Origin: Sphingomonas paeninsulae
GTDB lineage: Bacteria; Pseudomonadota; Alphaproteobacteria; Sphingomonadales; Sphingomonadaceae
Length of the DNA: 64,000 nt
Direction: 5' to 3'
Assembly (NCBI RefSeq): GCF_003660165.1
Contig: NZ_CP032829.1
Coordinates: forward strand, 372,001 to 436,000
Position numbers and translations under genes: made by a program. Each line of letters starts with the position of its first letter. The first letter of the stretch is position 1. Shown one piece after another: positions 36,518-46,148 of the stretch. The notes beneath the pieces are model-generated. The model was given only the letters and a program-made list of their open reading frames with translations, made no database searches and was not told where the DNA came from.

Positions 36518-37666
36518 GTGACCGCCGATTTCGATTTTGCGCTTGGCGAGACAGCCGAGATGATCCGCGACACCACGCGGCGGTTTGCCACCGACCGGAT
36601 TGCGCCGATTGCGGCCGAGGTTGATGAAACCAACAAATTCCCCCGCGAACTCTGGCCTGAAATGGGCGCTCTTGGGCTGCACGGCATTACCGTCGAGGAA
36701 GAATGGGGTGGGCTTGGCCTAGGTTATCTCGAACACGTTGTGGCGATGGAAGAAATCAGCCGCGCATCGGCCAGCATCGGCCTGAGTTATGGCGCGCATT
36801 CCAATCTTTGCGTCAATCAGATCCGCCGCTGGGGAAACCCTGAGCAAAAGGCGAAATACCTGCCGAAGCTGATTTCGGGCGAGCATCTCGGTAGCCTTGC
36901 CATGTCGGAAGCGGGGTCTGGATCGGATGTCGTTTCGATGAAGCTGAAGGCGACGGCGAACGGCGACGGCTATGTCTTGAACGGCACGAAGTTCTGGATC
37001 ACCAATGCACCGACCGCCGATACGCTGGTCGTCTATGCCAAGACCGGTGAAGGATCGGGCGGTATCACCGCGTTCCTGATCGAAAAAGGCATGGCCGGGT
37101 TTTCGGTATCGAAGAAGCTCGACAAGATGGGAATGCGCGGCAGCGATACTGCTGAGCTTGTTTTCGAGGATTGCGAGGTTCCCGCAGAGAACATCATGGG
37201 GCCGCTGAACGGTGGCGTCGGCGTGTTGATGTCAGGACTGGATTACGAACGTGCGGTATTGGCCGCTGGACCGATCGGCATCATGCAGGCGTGCCTCGAC
37301 GTCGTTCTGCCCTATGTCCGCGAACGCAAACAGTTCGGCAGGGCAATCGGTCAGTTCCAGCTCATGCAGGGCAAGGTTGCCGATATGTATGTCGCTCTCA
37401 ATTCGGCGCGGGCTTATGTCTATGCCGTCGCGCGCAACTGCGATGCTGGTAAGACCACACGGTTCGATGCTGCGGGAGCGATCCTGCTGGCTTCGGAAAA
37501 CGCGGTGAAATGTTCGCTTGAGGCCATTCAGGCGCTCGGTGGAGCTGGCTATACCAAGGAATGGCCAGTCGAGCGCTTCCTGCGCGACGCAAAGCTGTAC
37601 GACATCGGTGCCGGAACCAACGAAATCCGACGCTTCCTGATCGGTCGCGAATTGATCGGCGGATGA
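36518..37666 (+). CDS. ivd: Isovaleryl-CoA dehydrogenase
   Basis: The 382-residue FAD enzyme oxidises isovaleryl-CoA to 3-methylcrotonyl-CoA in leucine breakdown. The catalytic base is at the isovaleryl-type position, [14 protein letters not shown] (about Glu244), while the place used by other acyl-CoA dehydrogenases reads [12 protein letters not shown] without Glu; this pair strongly supports the assignment. [16 protein letters not shown] and [19 protein letters not shown] are the FAD/substrate loops. No ATG fits; the GTG at 36518 follows AGGA and gives the normal length. Its stop overlaps the next ATG. Confidence 0.93.
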   Translation: MTADFDFALGETAEMIRDTTRRFATDRIAPIAAEVDETNKFPRELWPEMGALGLHGITVEEEWGGLGLGYLEHVVAMEEISRASASIGLSYGAHSNLCVNQIRRWGNPEQKAKYLPKLISGEHLGSLAMSEAGSGSDVVSMKLKATANGDGYVLNGTKFWITNAPTADTLVVYAKTGEGSGGITAFLIEKGMAGFSVSKKLDKMGMRGSDTAELVFEDCEVPAENIMGPLNGGVGVLMSGLDYERAVLAAGPIGIMQACLDVVLPYVRERKQFGRAIGQFQLMQGKVADMYVALNSARAYVYAVARNCDAGKTTRFDAAGAILLASENAVKCSLEAIQALGGAGYTKEWPVERFLRDAKLYDIGAGTNEIRRFLIGRELIGG

Positions 37667-39263
37667 GCGCGCCCGTCATTTCCCCCACGTTCAATCTCGA
37701 CAGTGCAGAGGGTCAGGCGCGCGCCGCGTTCAACCGCGGGCTGGCCGCCGACCTGCGCGAACGGGTTGCCACATCCGCGCTCGGCGGAAATGCAAAGTCG
37801 CGAGAGCGGCACACGTCGCGCGGCAAGCTGTTGCCAAGGGATCGCGTCGAACGGCTTCTCGACCCCGGATCACCGTTTCTCGAGATCGGGCAACTGACCG
37901 CGAACGATCATTATGACGGTGAAGTTCCGGGCGCTGGCATGATCGCAGGCATCGGCCGCGTTTCAGGTCGCCAGTGCATGATCGTGTGCAACGACGCGAC
38001 GGTAAAAGGTGGAACCTATTATCCGCTGACGGTGAAAAAACATCTGCGCGCGCAGGAGATTGCCGAGCAGAACCATTTACCGTGCATCTATCTGGTCGAC
38101 AGCGGCGGCGCGAACCTGCCGCATCAGGCCGAGGTGTTCCCCGACCGCGAGCATTTCGGACGGATATTCTTCAATCAGGCGAACATGAGCGCAAAGGGCA
38201 TTCCACAGATCGCCTGTGTTATGGGAAGCTGCACCGCGGGGGTGCCTATGTCCCCGCGATGTCGGATGAGACGATCATCGTGCGCGGACAGGGGACGATC
38301 TTCCTTGCCGGGCCGCCGCTGGTCAAGGCGGCAACGGGCGAAGTGATTTCGGCTGAGGAACTGGGTGGCGCGGATACGCATGGGCGCAAGTCGGGCGTGG
38401 TCGATCATGTAGCGGAGGATGACGAGCATGCACTGAGCATCGTCCGCGACATCATATCCACCCTTGGGCTGCCGCATAATCCGGGCATCGACATTGTCGA
38501 TCCGCGTCCGCCCAAGTTTGACCCGCAAGAATTATACGGTGTCGTTCCTGCTGACGTTCGCACGCCCTATGACGTGCATGAGGTGATCGCGCGGCTGGTC
38601 GATGGCAGCGAGTTTCACGAGTTCAAGGCGCTTTACGGTACCAGTCTGGTGTGCGGGTTCGCGCGGATATGGGGCATTCCGGTGGCGATCCTTGCCAATA
38701 ACGGCGTGTTGTTCAGCGAGAGCGCGGTGAAGGGTGCGCACTTCATCGAACTGGCGTGTCAGCGGAGGATACCGTTGTTGTTCTTGCAGAACATTTCGGG
38801 CTTCATGGTCGGCGGAAAATATGAAGCAGAAGGCATCGCCAAACATGGCGCAAAGCTGGTGACGGCGGTTGCGACGGCCAGCGTGCCAAAGATCACCGTG
38901 CTGATCGGTGGCAGTTTCGGGGCGGGCAATTACGGGATGTGCGGGCGCGCCTATTCGCCGCGCTTCCTGTTTACATGGCCCAATGCGCGGATCAGCGTGA
39001 TGGGTGGCGAACAGGCGGCATCGGTGCTGGCGACGGTTCACCGCGATGCAGATAGCTGGACACCTGAACAGGCCGAAGCTTTCAAAGCGCCGGTTCGTGA
39101 GAAATATGAAGAAGAAGGCAGTCCCTATTACGCGACCGCGCGACTGTGGGATGATGGGGTTATCGATCCCGTCCAGACGCGCGACGTGTTGGGATTGGCC
39201 TTTTCGGCGACGTTGAACGCGCCGGTGCCGGAGGCGGCCCGGTTCGGGGTGTTCAGGATGTGA
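37663..39263 (+). pseudogene. Methylcrotonoyl-CoA carboxylase beta subunit, frameshifted
   Basis: The carboxyltransferase subunit is encoded in two frames. The first ([79 protein letters not shown]) breaks after about residue 192. The second continues [62 protein letters not shown] and [26 protein letters not shown]. One more G in the five-G run at 38238-38242 restores the conserved [14 protein letters not shown] and a 533-residue protein, the normal size. It overlaps ivd by ATGA. The enzyme transfers the carboxyl group from biotin to 3-methylcrotonyl-CoA. Because the operon around it is intact, a base-calling loss is the likelier cause. Confidence 0.9.
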
Positions 39264-39265
39264 CG

Positions 39266-41125
39266 ATGATCAAATCGCTCTTAATCGCAAACCGGGGCGA
39301 GATCGCTTGCCGGGTTATTCGCACCGCACGCAGGATGGGGATACGCACGATTGCAGTCTATTCCGATGCCGATGCGGACGCGTTGCACGTTCGTTCGGCG
39401 GATGAGGCTGTGCATATTGGCGCGTCGCCTGCGCGGGAAAGCTATTTGATCGGTGAGAAGATCATCGCGGCAGCCCTGTCAAGCGGAGCCGAGGCGGTGC
39501 ATCCGGGTTACGGGTTCCTGTCGGAGAATGCTGCATTCGCGCAAAGCGTGATTGACGCCGGGCTGGTCTGGATTGGGCCGAACCCGTCTTCGATTACGGC
39601 GATGGGCCTGAAAGACGCGGCCAAAAAGCTGATGTCGGCGGCGGGTGTGCCGGTGACGCCGGGCTATATGGGCGAGGATCAGACGCCTGCGCTGCTGGCG
39701 GCGGAGGCCAATGCGATTGGCTATCCGGTGCTGATTAAGGCGGTCGCTGGCGGCGGCGGCAAGGGGATGCGGATGGTCGAGGCGGCGGCGGATTTCGCCG
39801 ATGCGCTGACGTCCTGCCAGCGTGAGGCGGCGTCTTCGTTTGGCAATACCCATGTGCTGATCGAGAAATACATTCAGCGCCCGCGCCACATCGAGGTGCA
39901 GGTGTTTGGGGACAAACACGGCAACGTCGTCCATCTGTTCGAACGCGATTGTTCGTTGCAGCGGCGGCATCAGAAAGTGATTGAGGAAGCCCCTGCCCCC
40001 GGCATGGATGCGGCGACGCGGGAGGCTTTGTGTGGGGCGGCGGTCAAGGCGGCGAAGGCGGTCGATTATGTCGGCGCCGGGACCATCGAGTTCATTGCCG
40101 ATGCGTCCGAGGGACTGCGTGCCGACCGCATCTGGTTCATGGAAATGAACACGCGGTTGCAGGTCGAGCATCCCGTCACCGAAGAAATCACCGGCATCGA
40201 TCTGGTCGAATGGCAGTTGCGGGTGGCAAGCGGCGAACCGCTGCCAAAGCATCAGGACGAGCTTTCGATCAGTGGCTGGGCGATGGAAGCGCGGCTTTAT
40301 GCCGAAAATCCTGCGAACGGGTTTTTGCCGTCGATCGGGACGCTGGACCATCTGGTGTTCCCCGATGATCTGCGCGTCGATACCGGGGTCGAGGAAGGCG
40401 GCGAGGTTTCGCCCTTCTACGACCCGATGATCGCCAAGCTGATCGCGCATGGAGCGACGCGTGACGATGCGATTGACCTCTTACGTGACGGGATCAGCGA
40501 TACGGAGGTTTGGCCGGTTCGCACCAATGCGGGGTTCCTTGGCCGGTTGCTGGATCACGCGGACTTTATCGACGGCGATGTCGATACCGGGCTGATCGCG
40601 CGCGACATCGACGCACTGGTAACGCCGCCCGATGCGGACCCGGAGCAATTGGCCGAAGCGGCTTCGCTGTTGTTTGCAAGCGTTGGATATAAGCCGTGGG
40701 ATGCGGCTTTGGGCTTTCGTCTGAACGGGGCAGATCGTGCCGAGGCGCGGATTATCGACGATGGGGGAACCATCCATGTCGTCGAATTGAATGACGTGGA
40801 AGATGCCGAGCCAGCGTCCGAAGTGCTGGCGTTCAGCGACGGGTTCGCACGGCGATACACCCGTTACGAACCGCGCGGCTCGCACGGCGGGGCAGTTAGT
40901 GACGGCAGCATCCTGTCGCCGATGCCAGGGCGGGTTATCGCGGTCGAAGTTGCCGAGGGCGACAAAGTGACAAAGGGCCAGAACCTACTCACGCTCGAAG
41001 CGATGAAGATGGAGCACACCCTGACCGCGCCGTTCGATGGCGTGGTGTCCGAATTGAACGCGGTTGCAGGGGGTCAGGTATTGGTCGATGCGGTCCTGGC
41101 TCGGATCGAAGCGGAGAAAGTTTGA
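39266..41125 (+). CDS. Methylcrotonoyl-CoA carboxylase alpha (biotin) subunit
   Basis: The 619-residue protein has a biotin carboxylase domain (LLIANRGEIACRVIRTARRMG, GYGFLSENAAFA, IKAVAGGGGKGMRMV, YIQRPRHIEVQVFGD, MEMNTRLQVEHPVTEEITGIDLVEWQ), a linker, and a C-terminal biotinyl domain with the attachment Lys in EAMKMEHTL (about Lys581). It carboxylates biotin with ATP and bicarbonate. The ATG at 39266 lies three bases after the beta-subunit stop; the overlapping GTG at 39260 is an alternative. The operon order ivd-beta-alpha identifies the substrate as methylcrotonyl-CoA rather than propionyl-CoA. Confidence 0.93.
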   Translation: MIKSLLIANRGEIACRVIRTARRMGIRTIAVYSDADADALHVRSADEAVHIGASPARESYLIGEKIIAAALSSGAEAVHPGYGFLSENAAFAQSVIDAGLVWIGPNPSSITAMGLKDAAKKLMSAAGVPVTPGYMGEDQTPALLAAEANAIGYPVLIKAVAGGGGKGMRMVEAAADFADALTSCQREAASSFGNTHVLIEKYIQRPRHIEVQVFGDKHGNVVHLFERDCSLQRRHQKVIEEAPAPGMDAATREALCGAAVKAAKAVDYVGAGTIEFIADASEGLRADRIWFMEMNTRLQVEHPVTEEITGIDLVEWQLRVASGEPLPKHQDELSISGWAMEARLYAENPANGFLPSIGTLDHLVFPDDLRVDTGVEEGGEVSPFYDPMIAKLIAHGATRDDAIDLLRDGISDTEVWPVRTNAGFLGRLLDHADFIDGDVDTGLIARDIDALVTPPDADPEQLAEAASLLFASVGYKPWDAALGFRLNGADRAEARIIDDGGTIHVVELNDVEDAEPASEVLAFSDGFARRYTRYEPRGSHGGAVSDGSILSPMPGRVIAVEVAEGDKVTKGQNLLTLEAMKMEHTLTAPFDGVVSELNAVAGGQVLVDAVLARIEAEKV

Positions 41126-41577
41126 TGGCGGGTCGGTGTTTCGACGAATGGCAAATCGGCGACCGGATGGAGCACGAAATCCGGCGGACGGTTACAGAGA
41201 CCGACAACCTGCTGTTTTCGGTCATGACGCACAACCCGCAGCCGCTGCACATCGATGCAGAAGCCGCACGCGCGTCGGAGTTCGGTCAGATCCTCGTCAA
41301 CGGCACTTTCACCTTTGCGCTGATGGTCGGCCTCACGATTTCCGACACCACGCTGGGCACGTTGATTGCGAACCTCGGATACGACAAACTTGTCATGCCC
41401 AAGCCGGTTTTCATCGGTGACACGATGCGCGCCAGCACCGAAATCACCGAACTGCGCGCGTCGAAATCGCGGGCGGATGCGGGGATCGTGACGTTCACGC
41501 ATGAACTAACCAACCAGCGTGACGAGGTGGTCTGCCGCTGCCTGCGCATGGCCCTGCTCAAGCGCAAGGCTGCCTGA
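41125..41577 (+). CDS. MaoC-family dehydratase
   Basis: The 150-residue hot-dog-fold protein has the hydratase-2 motif region VMTHNPQPLHIDAEAARASEFGQILVNGTFTFALMVGLT, with the Asp and His expected for catalysis. Its ATG overlaps the stop of the carboxylase alpha gene. In leucine operons the next step is hydration of 3-methylglutaconyl-CoA, usually done by an enoyl-CoA hydratase (LiuC), which is absent here; this protein could take that place, but MaoC proteins also serve other CoA esters. No HMG-CoA lyase follows. Confidence 0.87.
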   Translation: MAGRCFDEWQIGDRMEHEIRRTVTETDNLLFSVMTHNPQPLHIDAEAARASEFGQILVNGTFTFALMVGLTISDTTLGTLIANLGYDKLVMPKPVFIGDTMRASTEITELRASKSRADAGIVTFTHELTNQRDEVVCRCLRMALLKRKAA

Positions 41578-41589
41578 CTTACGCCCCGA

Positions 41590-42051
41590 CTATTTCTGCC
41601 GGGGGCTGGTGACGACCGGCCCTTGCGAAAGATAGCATTTGTACAAGCGATTTTTCACGCGCCAGCCAACCGGAGTGCGCACGAGATCGTCGGTATATTG
41701 GCCCCACATCGAATAGAGTTCGCCCGGGAAGTCATGCGCGCCCAGATGTTCGGCATAATAATGCACCTTTGCCTTCGCCGTGTCTCCGTTCACTTCTACG
41801 CGGAAATTGCCAACATTGTGATGCGTGGCACCGCAGTTCGAATCGACTCCCAAGTTTGCGTGCATAGAAACAACCAGTGGGTCGAGCCCAATAGTGATGT
41901 TCTGGACACCCCCCGGAAGACCGTAATCGCCGATGGTATCCTCAGTAAAAACTTCGTGTAAATCATCGAAAGACTTCGCATCGATGATTTCGCAATAGCG
42001 GATATAAACTTGCTCGATGGCGTGCTTGTCCATGAGAAACTGAAGCGACAT
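41590..42051 (-). CDS. NTF2-like/SnoaL-fold protein
   Basis: The 153-residue protein has the cone-shaped NTF2-like pattern: MDKHAIEQVYIRYCEIIDAKSFDDLHEVFTEDTIGDYG, HHNVGNFRVEVNGDTAKAKVHYYAEHLG and GWRVKNRLYKCYLSQGP. Relatives are isomerases, dehydratases or ring-hydroxylating-dioxygenase small subunits; catalytic residues cannot be assigned. It is 21 bp behind the MDR oxidoreductase, in one probable transcript, and converges with the MaoC gene after 12 bp. Confidence 0.8.
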   Translation of the reverse strand: MSLQFLMDKHAIEQVYIRYCEIIDAKSFDDLHEVFTEDTIGDYGLPGGVQNITIGLDPLVVSMHANLGVDSNCGATHHNVGNFRVEVNGDTAKAKVHYYAEHLGAHDFPGELYSMWGQYTDDLVRTPVGWRVKNRLYKCYLSQGPVVTSPRQK

Positions 42052-42072
42052 GGCGTAATCCTCTGGTTAATT

Positions 42073-43077
42073 TCAGCTACCGAGCACGTCTGTGACTTTA
42101 AGGACGATCTTGCCGCGAACATGGCCATCCTGCACACGACGATGAGCTTCGGCCGCCTCGCTGAGCGGCAAGACCGTCAGCTCCGGCGCATGGATACGGC
42201 CATCGCCCAGCGCATCGACCAGTGCGCGCAACTGGCGGGGCTGGTTATCCGTGGTCGACATGGTGGGGATCACCCGAACGCCTAACGCCTCTGCGCGCGC
42301 CGGATCGCACGTCTTTTCGTCAGCGAACAGCGTCCCGATCGTGGATACAACGCCACCCCGTCGCGTAAATTCGATCGCATCGGTCAGCGTTCCCTGACCA
42401 ACCGTATCGATAACGACATCCACACCGTCGGGTGCCCAGCGACGAACGGCCTCTGCGACATTCTCAGCCCGATAGTCGATCGCAAATTCGGCACCCAGCG
42501 ACCGGACATAATCGGCATTGCCCGGGCTGCAACTGGTCGCGACACGTGCGCCAGCCATTTTTGCAAGCTGGATGGCATAGCTACCCGTGCCGCCAGCACC
42601 GCCATTCACGAACACCACCGAATTTTCTTTCACGCCTCCGACATCGAATACGGCCTGATAAGCGGTAATCGCCGCCGTTGGCATTGCAGCTGCATCGATG
42701 AAGGTCACATGATCGGGCAACTTGACGGCCCGTTCCTCAGCCGAAGCCAGATATTCGGCATAGGAACCACGCTCGCCAAGTCCCTGATTGGAGGCCGTAA
42801 CCACGCGGTCACCGACCTTAAGGGCGGTTACGCCCTCGCCCACTTCGATGACCACCCCGGCCGCATCGAAACCGATCACAAATGGAAACTTATAATCGAA
42901 GTAAAGCGATAGCCAGCCTTCGCGCGCTTTCCAGTCGGCAGGATTAACCCCGACATAGGCGGTGCGGATAACCACGTTGCCGGGCGCGGCAATGGGGCGT
43001 TCGATATCCGCCATATGCAGCACTTCGGGACCACCAAAGCCGTCAATTACCATCGCCTGCATCGATTCTTTGGTCAT
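42073..43077 (-). CDS. Zinc-independent MDR oxidoreductase (quinone reductase-like)
   Basis: The 334-residue protein has the medium-chain dehydrogenase fold: AMVIDGFGGPEVLHMADIERP, VGVNPADWKAREGW, FVIGFDAAGVVIEVGEGVTALKVGDRVV and the NADPH-binding VFVNGGAGGTGSYAIQLAKMAGARVATSCS. The zinc ligands of alcohol dehydrogenases are missing, so it is a quinone or enone reductase type. The substrate is unknown; the following NTF2-like gene suggests a shared pathway for an enone or aromatic compound. The 189-bp region upstream has no gene. Confidence 0.85.
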   Translation of the reverse strand: MTKESMQAMVIDGFGGPEVLHMADIERPIAAPGNVVIRTAYVGVNPADWKAREGWLSLYFDYKFPFVIGFDAAGVVIEVGEGVTALKVGDRVVTASNQGLGERGSYAEYLASAEERAVKLPDHVTFIDAAAMPTAAITAYQAVFDVGGVKENSVVFVNGGAGGTGSYAIQLAKMAGARVATSCSPGNADYVRSLGAEFAIDYRAENVAEAVRRWAPDGVDVVIDTVGQGTLTDAIEFTRRGGVVSTIGTLFADEKTCDPARAEALGVRVIPTMSTTDNQPRQLRALVDALGDGRIHAPELTVLPLSEAAEAHRRVQDGHVRGKIVLKVTDVLGS

Positions 43078-43266
43078 CCATATTCTCCTGAAGTCTTATT
43101 TTTATTCGCCCTCGTATTCTCCTTGACGCTGGCGGTCCATCTACATTTCTATAGTTTGCGCTTTACATACGGCATCACAAAGACGCGAACGCGACCCATC
43201 GATACTAAAATATCACACAATGCGGTATATTAGCGTCCATCCACACAGGCACGCGCGCCCTTTAAA

Positions 43267-45647
43267 TTAACGCACGACGATGCTCGCTACTGCCTGGGGT
43301 GCGTCGCGAAGGCGCACGAAAATCCGGCCACTTTGGATGGGTTTGGTCACAATCTCTGTCGCAACAAATCCGTCGGGAACGTCTTGAGTTTGCTGGAATG
43401 CCTCAGTTGTGCCGATCGCCTTAATTAGGAACAGCCGGTTCCCGCTGATCCGACATTCTTTTCCCCGCGCGCAGGTGATCGTGCGAATTTCCGGCAAGCG
43501 CGCGATCGTGGCGAGTGGTGTCCAGGCCGAAGCCATTTCGTCGGTCACAACGCGAAAGCGCAATGGTCCATAAGCGATCGGGCCGAGCGCCTCAGCAGTA
43601 TCGAACGCGACGATGCCGGTATTCGCGTCCTGCAGGTCATAGCCTTTGCCGGGCTGGATGATTGCCTGAACCCGACCGTCCACGGTGCCGATCTCGATCG
43701 TCTCTCGCCCTGACAATTTCGCCGAGCCATCCAGATGAAAGGCAAAGTTAAGGCGTGCGTCCTGCGCAAAAACTCCGGCAGTAGTTAGGGCAATAGGCAT
43801 AAGACCTTGGTGCGTCGAGGGTTGTGCCGTAACTCGCATGAGGGTCGCCGTGGTACGACGGGGCGCGATCGTTACCTCCAACTTTTTGTGACGTCCGCTA
43901 TTGAAGGCGATGTCCGCCGTCGCTGTCTTTCCAGCCTCCAGCGTCAGCGCAGCGGCCGGATCGACTGCCAGCAATGTCAGGCGATCCTGTTTTCCGATCC
44001 GCGTTAGAGTGCCCGGTTGAAAGGTCAAAGCTCCCAGCGTCATGCCGACCACCTGATCGAGCCGTGCGCCTGCCAGCAAGGCTTCGCCATCCTCCGCGTG
44101 GATAACGAGGTCGTCCAGACTGCCGGTTTCGTGGAATGCCCGTAATTTCACGACGGTTGGCGTTGTTCCTGTGCCCCCTCGATAAAGATAGAGACCGGCC
44201 CCGACTCCGCCTTATCCAGCGGCAATGTCGCGACGATACCGTGCGCGGACTGTTTCCACATCACCGGTTGGGCGGCAGCATCTCCGCGCTGCATCAGAAC
44301 CTGAGACACGCACCCTGCCCCATCGCCCAGTAACTCGAGATCGTTCGAGCGGCCGACCACGAGCGATGTGCGATCCGCCGCCTTCCAATTGCCCCCGTCC
44401 GGTTTCGACAGCGTAAAACTTGGCCCATCGAATGGTGAGAAACCCCAGTCACCATGCACTTGCCCAGCTATGACGGGTCCAAATGGCCCCGCTGGGATCG
44501 GTCCGTCCACAGCGAAGCCGCCAACGCTGGGGTCAGCGCGAAGCAGAATATTTGCCTGCGTTCCGTCTGCCTGCATGACGCGTAGCACCATGTTGCGGGC
44601 ATATCCCGTCGCATAGATAAGCGGTGCACCCTCAACGGGCAGCACGAGTTCGGAATTGGCGCACAAAGCGACGTCGGAGGTAGTGCGTCTTAAGGGCGGC
44701 GGTTTGGGTGCCTCTATCGCTGGCAGGGCAACGACCATCACCGATATCGGCTTGGCGAAGGAAACTGGTGTGTTGAGCAAGACCGTCGCTCCTCCGTCCG
44801 CCATTTGGGCGAGGGCCGGAATGAACTGAAGCTGGGTCGACTGGAACGCGCCGAACAGCCGAAAAAGGTCGCGAACGACGCCGATATAAGAGCTGTACGA
44901 TCCATAACCCGCCTGTGGCGTAGCGCTAAGTTGAAAGGCGAGATCGGTCGGCGTTCCCGCAAGCGTGTCGGCCAGCGCCGAACTGTGCGTATCCGCCAGC
45001 AACAGAGTGTCGCGGTCCCCGGTCAGGCAGGCTGACTGTAACTCGGCGGGCTGCTGGAGGCATTCCGCCTTCAGCTTGATCGCCAGGCTGCGTGTCAGGA
45101 TCGGCGACACCGTAGCTACGCTCGCTGGATTCTTGCGCTCCGCACGCTGCATCTCGTGCAGGAAGGTATCGAGTCGCGCACGATCGAGCGATGCTTGATT
45201 CAGTTCCTGAACGGCGCGCACGAACGCGCCCGGCTGTTTACGAACAGAGCTGATTATCGACTTAGAGTTACCACCACGCTCGGGCATGATGAACAGCGCC
45301 ATTTGCTGCGCGCCCTTCGGAACGACGAGCGAGAGATCGGCATTTTTCGGCTTCCAGCTCACCGCCTCATGAAACCATTCTTGGGGAGGGCGATCCACAG
45401 CACCGCGCAGGAAGGCCGCAACCATCCGGTATCGCTCGCCCTGAACGCGTACAGGATCCAGCTTGATCGAAACCTGATCTCCTTCCGCAAGGTTCGGCAC
45501 CCGTTCCAAAGGAAGCGTGATACTGTCACGTGTCACCGTGACGTTCAGGCGCGGTCCGACTAGGTCGAATGAAGACGAGGCGGCCTGCACCGGCTGCGTG
45601 TTTGCCAGCAGGACGAACAGGCAAATGAACTGAAAAAAGCGCTGCAC
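43267..45647 (-). pseudogene. Large secreted protein of unknown function, probably one gene split by a frameshift
   Basis: Two minus-strand frames, one ending at 44148 and one beginning inside its stop at 44151, look like a single gene. The first has a signal peptide (QRFFQFICLFVLLANTQPVQA, cleavage before ASSS) when started at GTG 45647. The second has no start region of its own. Adding one G to the coding-strand five-G run (44174-44178 on plus) after about residue 490 gives a smooth join, IFIEGGTGTTPTVVKLRAF, and a protein of about 793 residues. It is rich in beta-strand-like segments (many V/T/L runs such as DLVGPRLNVTVTRDSITLPL and GKTATADIAFNSGRHKKLEVTI), as in adhesins or periplasmic scaffold proteins. 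I do not recognise a family. Two separate coupled genes is the alternative. Confidence 0.6.
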
Positions 45648-46148
45648 GTTAATGAGGTCTTCTCGGAATGTTTCCGCGGTCTTGCCGCTGACATGTGTTC
45701 TTAATGAGGCTTTGGACAACGGGCTACCATGGAAGCGACACTTGGTTGTCGCTTTGCGGCTACCTCACTGGCGAATGCGCGCGCATCGGCGGCAGCATCA
45801 ATGACCATGTCAGTTGCTCGGAATGGCCGCCGTGGGAAGCGACACTGCGCCTAAAGCTCTTGATCCGAGAACATCAGCGAATCCGGATAACGCGAAGTTA
45901 CGATCCATTTTGGCGAAAATTACCTGCATATCTATATATTTTTAGCTTAAAATGACCAAAACAATCATGAAATGACGCGCAAATTGGCATTGCTTTATTA
46001 GGCGATTTCGTTTCCAATTCAACGATCGGCAAGCGACGGAAGACCGCTCTCGCACGGGGAACAAGACAGAAGTGAAGGCGGCGCTGTGCGCATTGCCGAT
46101 GGTGAACGTGCGGGCGTAACGCCCGCCGTAATTGGGGGTAAACGGGTT
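45648..46148. other. Divergent intergenic region before the TonB receptor
   Basis: The region separates the secreted-protein gene from the TonB receptor. It contains a 12-bp direct repeat, GGAAGCGACACT, at 45731-45742 and 45835-45846, and is AT-rich near 45900-46015. No gene is supported: a frame at 45695-45955 has no family features. Promoters for both neighbours must lie here, but I cannot place them with confidence. Confidence 0.4.

Noticed and set aside
45695-45955. Small gene in the divergent gap before the TonB receptor
   Set aside because: No signal peptide, no family pattern and no ribosome-binding site that stands out.
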